This document shows positions 1 to 8,430 of a stretch of DNA of 48,909 bases, piece by piece. Both the position numbers and the translations under genes were made by a program. The stretch spans positions 1-48,909 of the forward strand of contig NZ_CALVGO010000004.1 of assembly GCF_944327125.1 (NCBI RefSeq), read 5' to 3'. The notes beneath the pieces are model-generated. The model saw only the letters and a program-made list of their open reading frames with translations. It was not told the DNA's origin and did no database searches. Each line of letters starts with the position of its first letter. Position 1 is the first letter of the stretch. Origin of the DNA: an uncultured Faecalicoccus sp. (GTDB taxonomy: Bacteria > Bacillota_I > Bacilli_A > Erysipelotrichales > Erysipelotrichaceae).

Positions 1-155
1 CTGATGAGTTCGCAAATGTGATAGCTGTTCGAAAAGAAGATAAAGATTCACAGAAAATCAAGGACTTGTTAGATGTTCTAGAAACACAAAAAACGGTTGA
101 TTTTATCAATGACACATACGATGGTGTTGTACTTTCTGTGTTCGATGTCGAATAG
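1..155 (+). CDS. metQ: MetQ/NlpA-family substrate-binding lipoprotein, C-terminal fragment
   Basis: An open frame enters at the left edge (first full codon at base 3) and ends at TAG 153-155, leaving about 50 residues. The fragment contains ANVIAVRKEDKDSQKIKDLL and ends TYDGVVLSVFDVE. The pattern 'ANVIAVRK...S.KIK.L...L....V..FI...Y.G.V...F' is typical of the C-terminus of MetQ/NlpA lipoproteins, which bind methionine for the MetNIQ ABC transporter. The 5' end and the rest of the operon lie outside the window, so the substrate cannot be judged here. A strong terminator follows directly, so this is probably the last gene of its transcript. Confidence 0.75.
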   Translation, partial: DEFANVIAVRKEDKDSQKIKDLLDVLETQKTVDFINDTYDGVVLSVFDVE

Positions 156-165
156 TTGATTTTAG

Positions 166-205
166 AGATTTTCTGGTTTGTTATCAAATCAGAAAGTCTT
201 TTTTT
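166..205 (+). terminator. Rho-independent terminator after metQ
   Basis: A stem of about 15 base pairs with two or three G-U pairs runs from 166-180 to 185-199 around a TTAT loop and is followed by seven T residues. It starts 11 nt after the metQ-like stop codon. Confidence 0.85.
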
Positions 206-241
206 ATGGAAATCTCAACCAATTTGAACTATATTTATTTT

Positions 242-1201
242 ATGGATTTAGAACAGGCAATTCATCACGAAAAAGAATTACATCCTTTAGGAACCAGACA
301 GGATCTCTATAAGCTCATCTATCAATCTTGTTTAGGCAATGGTCACATGGTTACTAATGAAGAAGAGTCGTATGATCGTCTGATCAAAGAATGGAAAGAA
401 GCTGTGGCCTTTCCTATGCAGGAGATTGGCAACGGCTATATACGAATGCCTCTGATTGAAATGAAAGAAGAAGACCTTCTCTTATGGAACGAACTATTGA
501 TAGAAAGCGCAAAGACAAGACATACTCACAGAGCCTTTGATCAGGCGCTGGCCAAATATGGCTTCTTCGATCGGGGGCCGGTGAGTCACAGTCAGATCTT
601 TAAAGAGAATTATTCTCCCCATTACAGAGTGATTAGAAAAGAGTATGTGGATCATTTTTCGTTATTTAAGGCTTGTCTGAATGCTTTTTCAAAACAAAAG
701 ATCGTTATGATCGACGGACCTTGTGCTAGTGGTAAAACAACGGCTGCTCGCTATCTATCTTCTTTTTTTGAATGCCCTTGTATTCATATGGATGATTATT
801 TTTTACCCTCTTCTTTAAAAACGAAAGAGCGTTTACGTACACCAGGGGGTAATATTGATCACGAACGTTTTTATAGCGAAGTAGTTGTACCGTTTCTAAA
901 AAAGGAAGATCTTTTTCTTCGTCCTTTTGATTGCCATACACAGACATATCGAAAGCCAATACATCTTGAATATACACCCTTTCTGATTATTGAAGGGTGT
1001 TATAGTCATCATCCTGCTTTTGAAGAGCTGAATGCATTAAAGATTTATTTGGATATCTCGCAGGACTTACAAAAAGCTCGCTTAGAAAAGAGATCACCAT
1101 CTTTGATAAATCGTTTTTTAAAGGAATGGATTCCGATGGAGGAACTCTATTTTTCAACCTATTCGATCAAAGAAAAAAGCGACTATGTTTTTAGTCGCTA
1201 G
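242..1201 (+). CDS. Two-domain protein: unknown N-terminal domain plus uridine-kinase-like P-loop kinase
   Basis: The C-terminal half is a P-loop NTPase of the uridine kinase/phosphoribulokinase type. It has Walker A IDGPCASGKTT (about residues 157-167), then HMDDYF, a TPGGNIDHERF segment, FLIIEGCYS, and a lid-like RLEKRSPSLINRF. The first 145 residues (LYKLIYQSCLGNGHMV, GNGYIRMPL) form a separate domain I do not recognise. The nucleotide or sugar substrate cannot be assigned. An in-frame ATG at 206 would add 12 residues, but it lies at the end of the metQ terminator T-tract. I prefer ATG 242, which has TATATT six bases upstream and no Shine-Dalgarno site. The gene converges on the next one, and their 3' ends overlap by 11 nt. 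Confidence 0.7.
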   Translation: MDLEQAIHHEKELHPLGTRQDLYKLIYQSCLGNGHMVTNEEESYDRLIKEWKEAVAFPMQEIGNGYIRMPLIEMKEEDLLLWNELLIESAKTRHTHRAFDQALAKYGFFDRGPVSHSQIFKENYSPHYRVIRKEYVDHFSLFKACLNAFSKQKIVMIDGPCASGKTTAARYLSSFFECPCIHMDDYFLPSSLKTKERLRTPGGNIDHERFYSEVVVPFLKKEDLFLRPFDCHTQTYRKPIHLEYTPFLIIEGCYSHHPAFEELNALKIYLDISQDLQKARLEKRSPSLINRFLKEWIPMEELYFSTYSIKEKSDYVFSR

Positions 1202-2066
1202 TCCAACGTCCAAAGATTCCGCAAGGAAGAACGCCTTGATTATGGCTGACAGGGAGAAGATTTTCTCCACATTCGATCTGTCCGCCATTTTTATTTTGTA
1301 TCGTTCGTTTTAAGATTTCATGCAAAGCGGACATCGTAAACCCGGTGGTATAACAATTGATAATCAAAAATTGTGCATCCTTATCGAGCAATTTCTGGCA
1401 TTCCAACAAAAGCTCATAGATTTGATCTTCCAGTTTCCAGAGCTCTTGTTTAGGACCGCGACCATAGCTGGGCGGGTCTAAGATAATGGCATGATAAGTA
1501 CGACCGCGTCTTTGTTCTCTTTTTACGAATTTCACTACATCATCCACAATAAAGCGGATTTTATGATTTTCTAAATGAGATAGTTGCATATTCTCTTTTG
1601 CCCATTGAACCATACCTTTGCTGGCATCAACATGGACGACTTCGGTAGCACCGGCTTTTGCACAAGCCATGGTGGCTCCTCCGGTATAGGCAAACAAATT
1701 CAAAACACGAAATTCCGGAAGGGAGGTGTTTTGGATGGTATCCATCATAAAGTCCCAATTGGCCGCTTGTTCCGGAAATAAACCAGTGTGTTTAAAACCG
1801 GTGGGAGAGATCTTGAACCGCAACCCCTTGTAACCAATCGTCCAAAATTCTTTAATGGGTTTGATCGCCTGCCAATGACCGCCGCCGCTTTTTGAACGAT
1901 GATAGATTGCATCTGCCTTGTTCCAATCGGGATTCGAGTCATCGATTGGCCAGACACAAACAGGATCAGGTCTTCTGAGAATGATGGAATTCCATCGCTC
2001 TAGTTTTTCTTTGTTTCCAGTATCTAAGACTTCATAGTCTTTCCAATTCTTTGCACATTGATTCAT
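1191..2066 (-). CDS. Class I SAM-dependent methyltransferase, RlmI/RlmK-like (COG1092 type)
   Basis: The 291-aa protein has a SAM-binding motif VLNLFAYTGGATMACAKAGA followed by VVHVDASKGMVQWAKEN, and the catalytic-type motif ILDPPSYGRGP. These are the hallmarks of the RlmI/RlmK group of 23S rRNA methyltransferases. The N-terminus lacks an obvious PUA domain, so it is the shorter form common in Bacillota, and the target base is unknown. On the minus strand TATAAT lies seven bases before the ATG, within a TGn-extended -10 box. No Shine-Dalgarno site is visible, so the mRNA may be leaderless. It is divergent from the gene at 2136 and convergent with the kinase-like gene. Confidence 0.8.
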   Translation of the reverse strand: MNQCAKNWKDYEVLDTGNKEKLERWNSIILRRPDPVCVWPIDDSNPDWNKADAIYHRSKSGGGHWQAIKPIKEFWTIGYKGLRFKISPTGFKHTGLFPEQAANWDFMMDTIQNTSLPEFRVLNLFAYTGGATMACAKAGATEVVHVDASKGMVQWAKENMQLSHLENHKIRFIVDDVVKFVKREQRRGRTYHAIILDPPSYGRGPKQELWKLEDQIYELLLECQKLLDKDAQFLIINCYTTGFTMSALHEILKRTIQNKNGGQIECGENLLPVSHNQGVLPCGIFGRWTSD

Positions 2067-2135
2067 GCTTCACATTATATCACATTTCTTGACGGCATTG
2101 ATATAATTATATTGTTTGAATAGGAGTGATATTCC
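2067..2135. promoter_or_regulatory. Divergent promoter region with two extended -10 boxes
   Basis: This 69-nt spacer holds TGATATAAT on the plus strand (TATAAT 2102-2107), driving the gene at 2136. On the minus strand another TGATATAAT (TATAAT at 2079-2074) serves the methyltransferase gene. Neither has a good -35 at 16-18 bp, so both look like TGn-extended -10 promoters. Confidence 0.55.
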
Positions 2136-3311
2136 ATGTACGTACAATTGATCTGCAAAGATAGAAATCAGAAAGAAAAAGATGAACTATATCAAGTTTT
2201 AGGTGCCATTGCGCACCGCGAAAATGTTCAAATTGAAGAACGAAAAGATGTGGTTGAAATGGATGTCTGTCCGCAGGGGAAGATCCTTGTTTATGAAGAA
2301 GATCGAGATGTTATTTTAACGGCGAATACTCGCCATGCCGGTGCAGGATTTCATGCCTTTTGTGTGGATATCTTTATGGATGTTCAGGAGGAATTGGACG
2401 GCGAGTTTGAGTTAATTGATGATCTTGAATTTGATAAAGATGGAAACTTTCATCGTCTTCACCATCTTTACGAAGATGAACTTGAATATCTTCGAGGGAA
2501 CCTTGTACGAAGAGAACCCGTTTTTTATAAAAACTACTTATACGATTCTACCTATTTTTTACCGATGGAAAAAGAAAATCAAATTGCCACACCGATTGGG
2601 TATATTGATAAAAAAGAATTTATTGATTTAGAACCGCACGAATTGATGGATCAGTTTTATGTGTGGAACCAATGGGACATGGATGGATTTTATTATAAAA
2701 ATGCAGCGTTGACTCTATTAGCCAAGGAAGGATATGGACCTTATATCTTAATGAATGATCACACTATCAAAATGGCTAATACGATTTGTGATTATTTAGA
2801 AATCGCGCATGAAAAAGATCCAAAGTTGACTCTTCCTGTTAAGATCTACAAGGAATATATCTCGATACTGGATCGCCAAGATCGATTGAAAGATGCCAAA
2901 GAAATGGAACAGGAAGTATTTCAGTATCGTTTACAGGAAGTTTATCATTTATTTGAAAATGTCAAAGTGGTAGCTTTGGGAGCCTGTGAAAGAGGCTATG
3001 ATCCAAGCACGCAGTCTTTGTGTTTGATGTCGCCAAGAACACAGGAACATGAATGGGATTATTTGATTCAGGCATCGAAAGATCCATCGATCCTTTCTTA
3101 TGGAGAAGAACTGGAATCCATAGAACCCGTTAACTATCAGGGGAAGTCCTTATGGTTAAAAACTTTCAATGAAGAGGGATTGATCTTCACCGAAGCTATT
3201 TTGAAAAAAATGGAAGAAGTTTTATACTTTCATTGTACATTGAGCAATGAAAAAGATGTTCCTTATATCACACAATGTATAAAAGAAAGTGATTTTGTTT
3301 CTATGGATTGA
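2136..3311 (+). CDS. Conserved-looking protein of unknown function, 391 aa
   Basis: I do not recognise a family. The protein is soluble, acidic and rich in Tyr, Trp and His, with no signal peptide or membrane segment. The middle (roughly residues 165-270) is predominantly helical by composition and could hold TPR-like helices. The N-terminal 100 residues look alpha/beta, and the C-terminal 100 residues include a VKVVALGACERGYDP segment. A Shine-Dalgarno site (AGGAGTGA) precedes ATG 2136 at normal spacing. It is transcribed alone, between a divergent methyltransferase gene and ptsI, which has its own promoter. Neither sequence nor context gives a function. Confidence 0.75.
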   Translation: MYVQLICKDRNQKEKDELYQVLGAIAHRENVQIEERKDVVEMDVCPQGKILVYEEDRDVILTANTRHAGAGFHAFCVDIFMDVQEELDGEFELIDDLEFDKDGNFHRLHHLYEDELEYLRGNLVRREPVFYKNYLYDSTYFLPMEKENQIATPIGYIDKKEFIDLEPHELMDQFYVWNQWDMDGFYYKNAALTLLAKEGYGPYILMNDHTIKMANTICDYLEIAHEKDPKLTLPVKIYKEYISILDRQDRLKDAKEMEQEVFQYRLQEVYHLFENVKVVALGACERGYDPSTQSLCLMSPRTQEHEWDYLIQASKDPSILSYGEELESIEPVNYQGKSLWLKTFNEEGLIFTEAILKKMEEVLYFHCTLSNEKDVPYITQCIKESDFVSMD

Positions 3312-3326
3312 AACCGCTTATAAAAA

Positions 3327-3355
3327 TTGTAAATTATCATCAAAAGTGATAAAAT
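3327..3355 (+). promoter_or_regulatory. Promoter of ptsI
   Basis: TTGTAA (3327-3332), a 17-bp spacer and TAAAAT (3350-3355) lie about 50 nt upstream of the ptsI start. This fits a housekeeping sigma-A promoter. Confidence 0.6.
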
Positions 3356-3405
3356 TTGTTCGAGAATATAAGCAGGGATGCTTAGAATTATAGGAGGATT
3401 GAATC

Positions 3406-5109
3406 ATGTTAAAAGGTATTGCGGCAAGTGCTGGTGTATCCGTTGCGAAAGTGTACAAACTGGAAACACCAAATGTTGTGATTGAGAAGAAGCAGGGAAA
3501 TGCACAGGAAGAAGTTCAAAAATTTGATGCAGCCCTGGAAAAAACAAAAAAGGATATTGAAGGTGTAAAAGAAAGAGCGGCTAAACGTTTAAGCGAAGAA
3601 GAACTGGCTGTCTTTGATGCACATTTGATGATGGCAGGTGACCCTGAATTAGCAGGACAGATCAAAGCCATGATTGAAAATGATTCTGTAAATGCTGAAT
3701 ACGCTACGGATGTTGTTGCCAATCAAATGGTTGAAATGTTTGAAAGCATGGATAATGACTATTTCCGTGAAAGAGCCGCCGATGTAAAAGATGTTACGTT
3801 CCGTTTGAAATGTAACCTTCTGGGATTAACGATCCCAGATCTTACAAGCATTGATGAAGATTCAATTATCGTTGCTCATGATTTGACACCAAGTGATACG
3901 GCTCAGCTTAACGAGTATGTAAAAGGTTTTGCGACCGAAATCGGTGGAAAGACCTCACATTCAGCCATCATGGCCAACTCATTGGAAATTCCTGCTGTTG
4001 TAGGATGCCCTGGCGTTCTTGATGCTGTTAAAACAGGCGATGTTTTGGCACTGGATGCTTTGGACGGAGTGGTCGTTGTCAATCCAGATGAAGAAACAGT
4101 GAAAGCTTTCCAGGCAAAGGCTGAAGCTTACGCAAAAGAAAAAGAAGAATTAAAAGTTCTTGTAACTGAAAAATCAGTGACTAAGGATGGACATGAAGTT
4201 GAATTGGCTGGAAACATCGGTGGATTCAAAGATGTTGAAGGTGTATTGAAAAACGGGGGAGAAGGTGTAGGTCTTTTCCGTACAGAATTCCTTTATATGG
4301 ATTCCGATCATTTCCCAACGGAAGATGAACAGTTTGAAGCTTATAAACAAGTGCTTGAAGGAATGCAAGGTAAACGTGTTGTAGTTCGTACCCTTGATAT
4401 TGGAGGGGACAAACATTTATCCTATTATGAATTCCCGCAGGAAATGAATCCATTCTTGGGATATCGTGCAATTCGTCTGTGCTTGAAAGAAACCGATATC
4501 TTCCGTACACAGCTTCGTGCATTATGCCGTGCTTCTGTCTATGGTAAACTTTGTATCATGTTCCCAATGATCGCAACGGTCAAAGAATTCTGTGATGCCA
4601 AGGCAATCTATGAAGATGTTAAACAAGAATTGATCAACGAAGGTATTGCCGTTGCCGATAACATCGAAGTAGGTATGATGGTTGAAATTCCAGCAGCTGC
4701 TGTATTAGCCGATCAATTCGCTAAGTATGCAGATTTCTTCTCAATCGGAACCAACGACTTGATTCAGTATTCAATGGCGGCTGACCGTATGTCTGAACAT
4801 GTATCTTACCTGTATCAGCCGTTTAACCCAAGTGTGCTTCGCTTGATCGCTAATACGATCAAAGGAGCTCATTCTCAAGGAAAATGGGCTGGTATGTGCG
4901 GTGCCATGGCCGGTGAACCGAACGCTGTTCCAATTTTATTAGGTTTGGGATTGGATGAATTCTCAATGAGTGCTACTCAGATCTTGAAAGCTCGTAAAGT
5001 TGTAAAATCTTTGAGCTATGAAGAAATGAAAGATCTTGCTCAGGAATGTTTGAATAAAGAAACTGCAGATCAAGTATTGGACTACGTAAAATCTAAAGTA
5101 GAACAATAA
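3406..5109 (+). CDS. ptsI: PTS Enzyme I (phosphoenolpyruvate-protein phosphotransferase)
   Basis: Enzyme I takes phosphate from PEP and passes it to HPr, which feeds all sugar-specific EII complexes in the cytoplasm. The 567-aa length is normal. The phosphorylated histidine lies in GGKTSHSAIMANSLEIPAVVG (His185). The C-terminal PEP-binding barrel shows GVGLFRTEFLYM, RTLDIGGDK, NPFLGYRAIRL, FSIGTNDLIQY and the catalytic-Cys motif GMCGAMAGEP. A good Shine-Dalgarno site (GGAGG) precedes ATG 3406. HPr (ptsH) is not adjacent, unlike in many Bacillota, and the gene is flanked by its own promoter and terminator. It would power the mannose-type PTS at 10.1-12.8 kb. Confidence 0.97.
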   Translation: MLKGIAASAGVSVAKVYKLETPNVVIEKKQGNAQEEVQKFDAALEKTKKDIEGVKERAAKRLSEEELAVFDAHLMMAGDPELAGQIKAMIENDSVNAEYATDVVANQMVEMFESMDNDYFRERAADVKDVTFRLKCNLLGLTIPDLTSIDEDSIIVAHDLTPSDTAQLNEYVKGFATEIGGKTSHSAIMANSLEIPAVVGCPGVLDAVKTGDVLALDALDGVVVVNPDEETVKAFQAKAEAYAKEKEELKVLVTEKSVTKDGHEVELAGNIGGFKDVEGVLKNGGEGVGLFRTEFLYMDSDHFPTEDEQFEAYKQVLEGMQGKRVVVRTLDIGGDKHLSYYEFPQEMNPFLGYRAIRLCLKETDIFRTQLRALCRASVYGKLCIMFPMIATVKEFCDAKAIYEDVKQELINEGIAVADNIEVGMMVEIPAAAVLADQFAKYADFFSIGTNDLIQYSMAADRMSEHVSYLYQPFNPSVLRLIANTIKGAHSQGKWAGMCGAMAGEPNAVPILLGLGLDEFSMSATQILKARKVVKSLSYEEMKDLAQECLNKETADQVLDYVKSKVEQ

Positions 5110-5116
5110 GAATATT

Positions 5117-5143
5117 GCCCGCATTTTGCGGGCTTTTCTTTTA
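5117..5143 (+). terminator. Rho-independent terminator after ptsI
   Basis: GCCCGC-attt-TGCGGGC (loop taken from the middle bases) forms a compact GC-rich hairpin followed by TTTTCTTTT, seven bases after the ptsI stop codon. Confidence 0.9.
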
Positions 5144-5212
5144 CCTTCTTTTAACAAACCTTTGAAACACCTGAAACAAATACTCTGTATGATGAATATA
5201 AGAGGTAAGACT

Positions 5213-5440
5213 ATGTTATATGTTTCAGGTTATTTATGCGTTGCGCTCAGTTTGATCTTTTATGTTATCTCCATGTTTATAGCTTCCAGTAAAAAGATTC
5301 GTTTGGAAATTTTTTCTTTTACTTTTTTACTGGTTGGAATTATTTGCTTTTTAGGTACATTTGAACTGTCTCTAGATGCAGTGATTGCTTCCAGCGCTTT
5401 TTTACTTTTTGTGACTTGTTTTTACCAGATCTTGATTTAA
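5213..5440 (+). CDS. Small membrane protein, 75 aa, two transmembrane segments
   Basis: ATG 5213 is preceded by AGAGGTAAG at good spacing. A longer in-frame start at 5126 lies inside the ptsI terminator and is unlikely. The product begins MLYVSGYLCVALSLIFYVIS, has a short basic loop (SSKKIRLE), and then a second and possibly third hydrophobic stretch to the C-terminus. I do not recognise the family. It sits alone between ptsI and the valS T-box leader. Confidence 0.55.
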   Translation: MLYVSGYLCVALSLIFYVISMFIASSKKIRLEIFSFTFLLVGIICFLGTFELSLDAVIASSAFLLFVTCFYQILI

Positions 5441-5449
5441 CACTTGAAA

Positions 5450-5477
5450 TTTAAATTGCTTTCCCCTAAACTATAAA
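5450..5477 (+). promoter_or_regulatory. Promoter for the valS T-box transcript
   Basis: TTTAAA (5450-5455), a 16-bp spacer and TATAAA (5472-5477) lie just upstream of the structured leader, predicting a start near 5484. Confidence 0.5.
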
Positions 5478-5483
5478 CATAAA

Positions 5484-5697
5484 TGCGTAGAATAGAAGGA
5501 GTAGTTTTCGGAAAAGTTTAGAGAGCTCTTGGCTGGTGAAAAAGAGTCTGGAACGGAAATGAAGGTAGTCTAGGAGCAGGACTTTGAATTGAGTAGAAGA
5601 TCACGCCGGCACAGCGTTATGTGTAATGAGGTATGTTTTCATACGAATTTAGGTGGTACCACGTTAAACGCGTCCTAATGGGATGCGTTTTTTTTAT
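5484..5697 (+). promoter_or_regulatory. T-box leader controlling valS
   Basis: The leader has the stem I apical signature AGAGAG (5520-5525) and GGCTGGTG (5531-5538). The T-box core AGGTGGTACCACG is at 5651-5663. A terminator (AACGCGTCC pairing with GGATGCGTT, 5667-5689) ends in a long T run. Uncharged tRNA-Val would be read by stem I and by NCCA pairing with the T-box, favouring the antiterminator. Candidate specifier codons on the 3' side of stem I are GTA (5565-5567) or GTC (5568-5570); I cannot decide between them without folding. Confidence 0.92.
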
Positions 5698-5713
5698 GAA
5701 GGAGGATATGAGA

Positions 5714-8332
5714 ATGGGAAAAGAAATGGCACCCAAATATGATCATTTAAAAGTTGAGGAAAACAAGTATACAGATTGGATCTCAAAAGGTTATTTTACG
5801 GCCGGAGATATGACGAAAAAGCCATATTGTATTGTGATTCCTCCGCCTAATGTAACAGGAAAACTTCATTTAGGTCATGCATGGGATACAACGTTACAGG
5901 ACATCATCTGCCGTTATAAAAGACTTCAAGGATATGATGTTTTATGGGTTGCAGGAATGGATCATGCCGGAATCGCTACCCAGGCCAAGGTGGATGCTCG
6001 TTTAAAAGAAGAAGGAATATCCCGATATGATATCGGCCGCGAAAAATTTTTGGATCGTGCCTGGGAATGGAAAGAAGAATATGCTTCCACCATTCGTCAA
6101 CAATGGGCAAAATTGGGTTTATCTTTAGATTACTCACGAGAACGCTTTACTCTGGATGAGGGACTTTCTAAAGCGGTCCGTAAAGTCTTTGTAGATCTTT
6201 ATAATGAAGGATTGATCTATCAGGGCGAGAGAATCATTAACTGGGATCCTGAGGCAAAAACGGCTCTATCCAATATTGAGGTTGAGCATAAGGAAATTCC
6301 GGGCCATATGTATTATTTTAAGTATAAAGTTGTGGAAACCGGGAAGGAACTTGTGATTGCCACAACGCGTCCGGAAACGATGTTTGCCGATCAGGCTATT
6401 TTTGTTCATCCTGATGACCAGCGCTATAAAGATATTGTGGGCATGCATGCCATCAACCCCGCCAATGGGGAAGAACTTCCTATCATGGCAGATGATTATA
6501 TTGACATGGACTTTGGAACAGCGGTCATGAAATGTACGCCAGCTCACGATCCAAACGACTTTATGTTGGCAAAAAAGTATGATCTTCCTATGCCGATTTG
6601 CATGAATCCTGATGGAACCATGAATGAAATGGCACATAAGTATGCGGGTATGGATCGTTTTGAATGTCGTGAAGCTTTGGTCAAAGATTTTGAAAAGAAT
6701 GGAATCGTGGATCACATTGAAGACCATGTTCATCCAGTGGGACATTCTCAAAGAACGGGAGTTATTGTAGAACCGTATTTAAGTAAACAATGGTTTGTCA
6801 AAATGAAACCGTTGGCTCAGGAAGTGTTGGATAATCAGAAAATCGAAGATCAGAAAATCTCTTTTGTTCCTTCTCGTTTTGAAAAAACTTTTGAGCAGTG
6901 GTTGGAGAATATTGAAGACTGGTGTATTTCCCGTCAGCTTTGGTGGGGACATAGAATTCCAGCCTGGACCAACAATACGACAGGAGAAATCTATGTAGGG
7001 ATGGAAGATCCTGAAGATATTGAAAACTGGACCCAAGATGAAGATGTTTTGGATACATGGTTCTCCAGTGCTTTGTGGCCGTTTTCTACTTTGGGATGGC
7101 CCGAAAAGACAGAAGATCTTCAACGCTATTTCCCAAATGATTGCCTGGTTACAGGATATGACATTATATTCTTCTGGGTTGCCCGTATGGCTTTCCAAAC
7201 GCGCTACTGTATGCACAACCGTCCATTCAAGGATGTTTTGATCCATGGGCTGGTCAGAGACTCTCAAGGAAGAAAAATGTCAAAATCACTGGGAAATGGA
7301 ATTGACCCAATGGATGTGATCCAGGATAAAGGGGCCGATGCCCTCCGTTTCTTCCTGACGACCAATTCGACACCGGGATTGGATTTGCGCTTTGATGACA
7401 AAAAGATGGATGCTTCCTGGAATTTCATCAATAAGATATGGAATGCCGCTCGTTTTGTTAAAATGCAGATTCAGGATACTAAACCTTCTTTAGATTTGAA
7501 TCAGTTGACATGGATCGATAAATGGATTCTGGGTCGTATGAACCGTGTTATTGATCATGTAACGATGAACATGGACCGTTATGAATTTGCGATGGTAGGG
7601 AATGAATTGTATAACTTTGTCTGGGATGATTTCTGCAGCTGGTATATTGAACTGAGCAAAGCCAGCTTGTATAGTCAGAATCCTCAGACCGTCGAGTCGG
7701 CCAAAGCAGTTCTTTACACAGTCCTTATCAACATTTGTAAATTACTGCATCCATTCATGCCTTTTGTGACCGAAGAGATTTATTTATCATTGCCGCATGA
7801 CAAAACAAGTATCAATGTAGAAACATGGGCTCAAAAAGTCGCATTTTCTGTTCAAGATAAAGAAAACGATTTAGTGGATCTATCTTTGTCGATTATCAAA
7901 AAAGTTCGTGAAATCAAGCAGGAATACAATATGAAACCATCGGAAACACTGGCGATTTCCGTGGTGGATGAACAAGGCAAACCTTTAACGTTAAATGAAG
8001 ATGCAAAAAATATGATCGATCGAATGTGTCATGTTTCTTTTGAAATCATTGAAGGAGAAGACATTCTATCCCGAGCTCTGGACAAAGCGGTATTACGGGT
8101 CCGTATGGGAGATCTGGTGGATCTTAACGAAGAAAAAGCTCGATTGGAAAAGGAAATTGAGCATTTAAATTCTGAAATCAAAAGGGCACAGGGTATGTTG
8201 GACAATCCAAACTTTGTTTCCAAAGCACCAGCTTCTAAAGTGGAGCAGGAAAAAGAAAAACTGGAGGGCTACAAAGAAAAACTGGCATTGACGCAATCAA
8301 ATCTTCAGGAAGTTTTGAATAAATTGAAATAA
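5714..8332 (+). CDS. valS: Valyl-tRNA synthetase
   Basis: The class I synthetase charges tRNA-Val and edits Thr-tRNA. The HIGH motif is HLGHA (residues 52-56, after PPPNVTGKL) and KMSKS is at 521-525. The CP1 editing insertion is recognisable (ATTRPETMFADQA). The C-terminal 65 residues form the ValRS coiled-coil arm (LEKEIEHLNSEIKRA). An open frame extends upstream to 5633, but that part lies inside the T-box and its terminator. ATG 5714, eight bases after GGAGG, is the sensible start and gives 872 aa, a normal length. It is regulated by the T-box immediately upstream. Confidence 0.97.
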   Translation: MGKEMAPKYDHLKVEENKYTDWISKGYFTAGDMTKKPYCIVIPPPNVTGKLHLGHAWDTTLQDIICRYKRLQGYDVLWVAGMDHAGIATQAKVDARLKEEGISRYDIGREKFLDRAWEWKEEYASTIRQQWAKLGLSLDYSRERFTLDEGLSKAVRKVFVDLYNEGLIYQGERIINWDPEAKTALSNIEVEHKEIPGHMYYFKYKVVETGKELVIATTRPETMFADQAIFVHPDDQRYKDIVGMHAINPANGEELPIMADDYIDMDFGTAVMKCTPAHDPNDFMLAKKYDLPMPICMNPDGTMNEMAHKYAGMDRFECREALVKDFEKNGIVDHIEDHVHPVGHSQRTGVIVEPYLSKQWFVKMKPLAQEVLDNQKIEDQKISFVPSRFEKTFEQWLENIEDWCISRQLWWGHRIPAWTNNTTGEIYVGMEDPEDIENWTQDEDVLDTWFSSALWPFSTLGWPEKTEDLQRYFPNDCLVTGYDIIFFWVARMAFQTRYCMHNRPFKDVLIHGLVRDSQGRKMSKSLGNGIDPMDVIQDKGADALRFFLTTNSTPGLDLRFDDKKMDASWNFINKIWNAARFVKMQIQDTKPSLDLNQLTWIDKWILGRMNRVIDHVTMNMDRYEFAMVGNELYNFVWDDFCSWYIELSKASLYSQNPQTVESAKAVLYTVLINICKLLHPFMPFVTEEIYLSLPHDKTSINVETWAQKVAFSVQDKENDLVDLSLSIIKKVREIKQEYNMKPSETLAISVVDEQGKPLTLNEDAKNMIDRMCHVSFEIIEGEDILSRALDKAVLRVRMGDLVDLNEEKARLEKEIEHLNSEIKRAQGMLDNPNFVSKAPASKVEQEKEKLEGYKEKLALTQSNLQEVLNKLK

Positions 8333-8358
8333 GAGAATCAACCCGATTCTCTTTTTTC
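8333..8358 (+). terminator. Rho-independent terminator after valS
   Basis: GAGAATC-aaccc-GATTCTC followed by TTTTTT directly after the valS stop. Confidence 0.9.
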
Positions 8359-8359
8359 T

Positions 8360-8418
8360 TTGATATTCTTTAAAAGAATGATATAATTAATATACTTAAT
8401 GATTTAGGTACTTAATGA
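8360..8418 (+). promoter_or_regulatory. marR promoter with tandem operator-like repeats
   Basis: TTGATA (8360-8365), a 16-bp spacer and TATAAT (8382-8387) form a strong promoter. Immediately downstream the 10-mer TACTTAATGA occurs twice as a direct repeat (8393-8402 and 8409-8418), 16 bp apart, over the expected transcription start. This placement suits an autoregulatory site for the MarR protein, though MarR operators are usually inverted repeats. Confidence 0.6.
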
Positions 8419-8430
8419 AAGGAACCAGCT

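Noticed and set aside
5633-5713. N-terminal extension of valS reading through the T-box
   Set aside because: The extension lies on the T-box core and terminator; ATG 5714 has a proper ribosome binding site.
6266-7267. Long minus-strand open frames (161 and 162 aa) inside valS
   Set aside because: They are antisense to a well-supported synthetase, have no ribosome binding site and low-complexity shadow-like composition.
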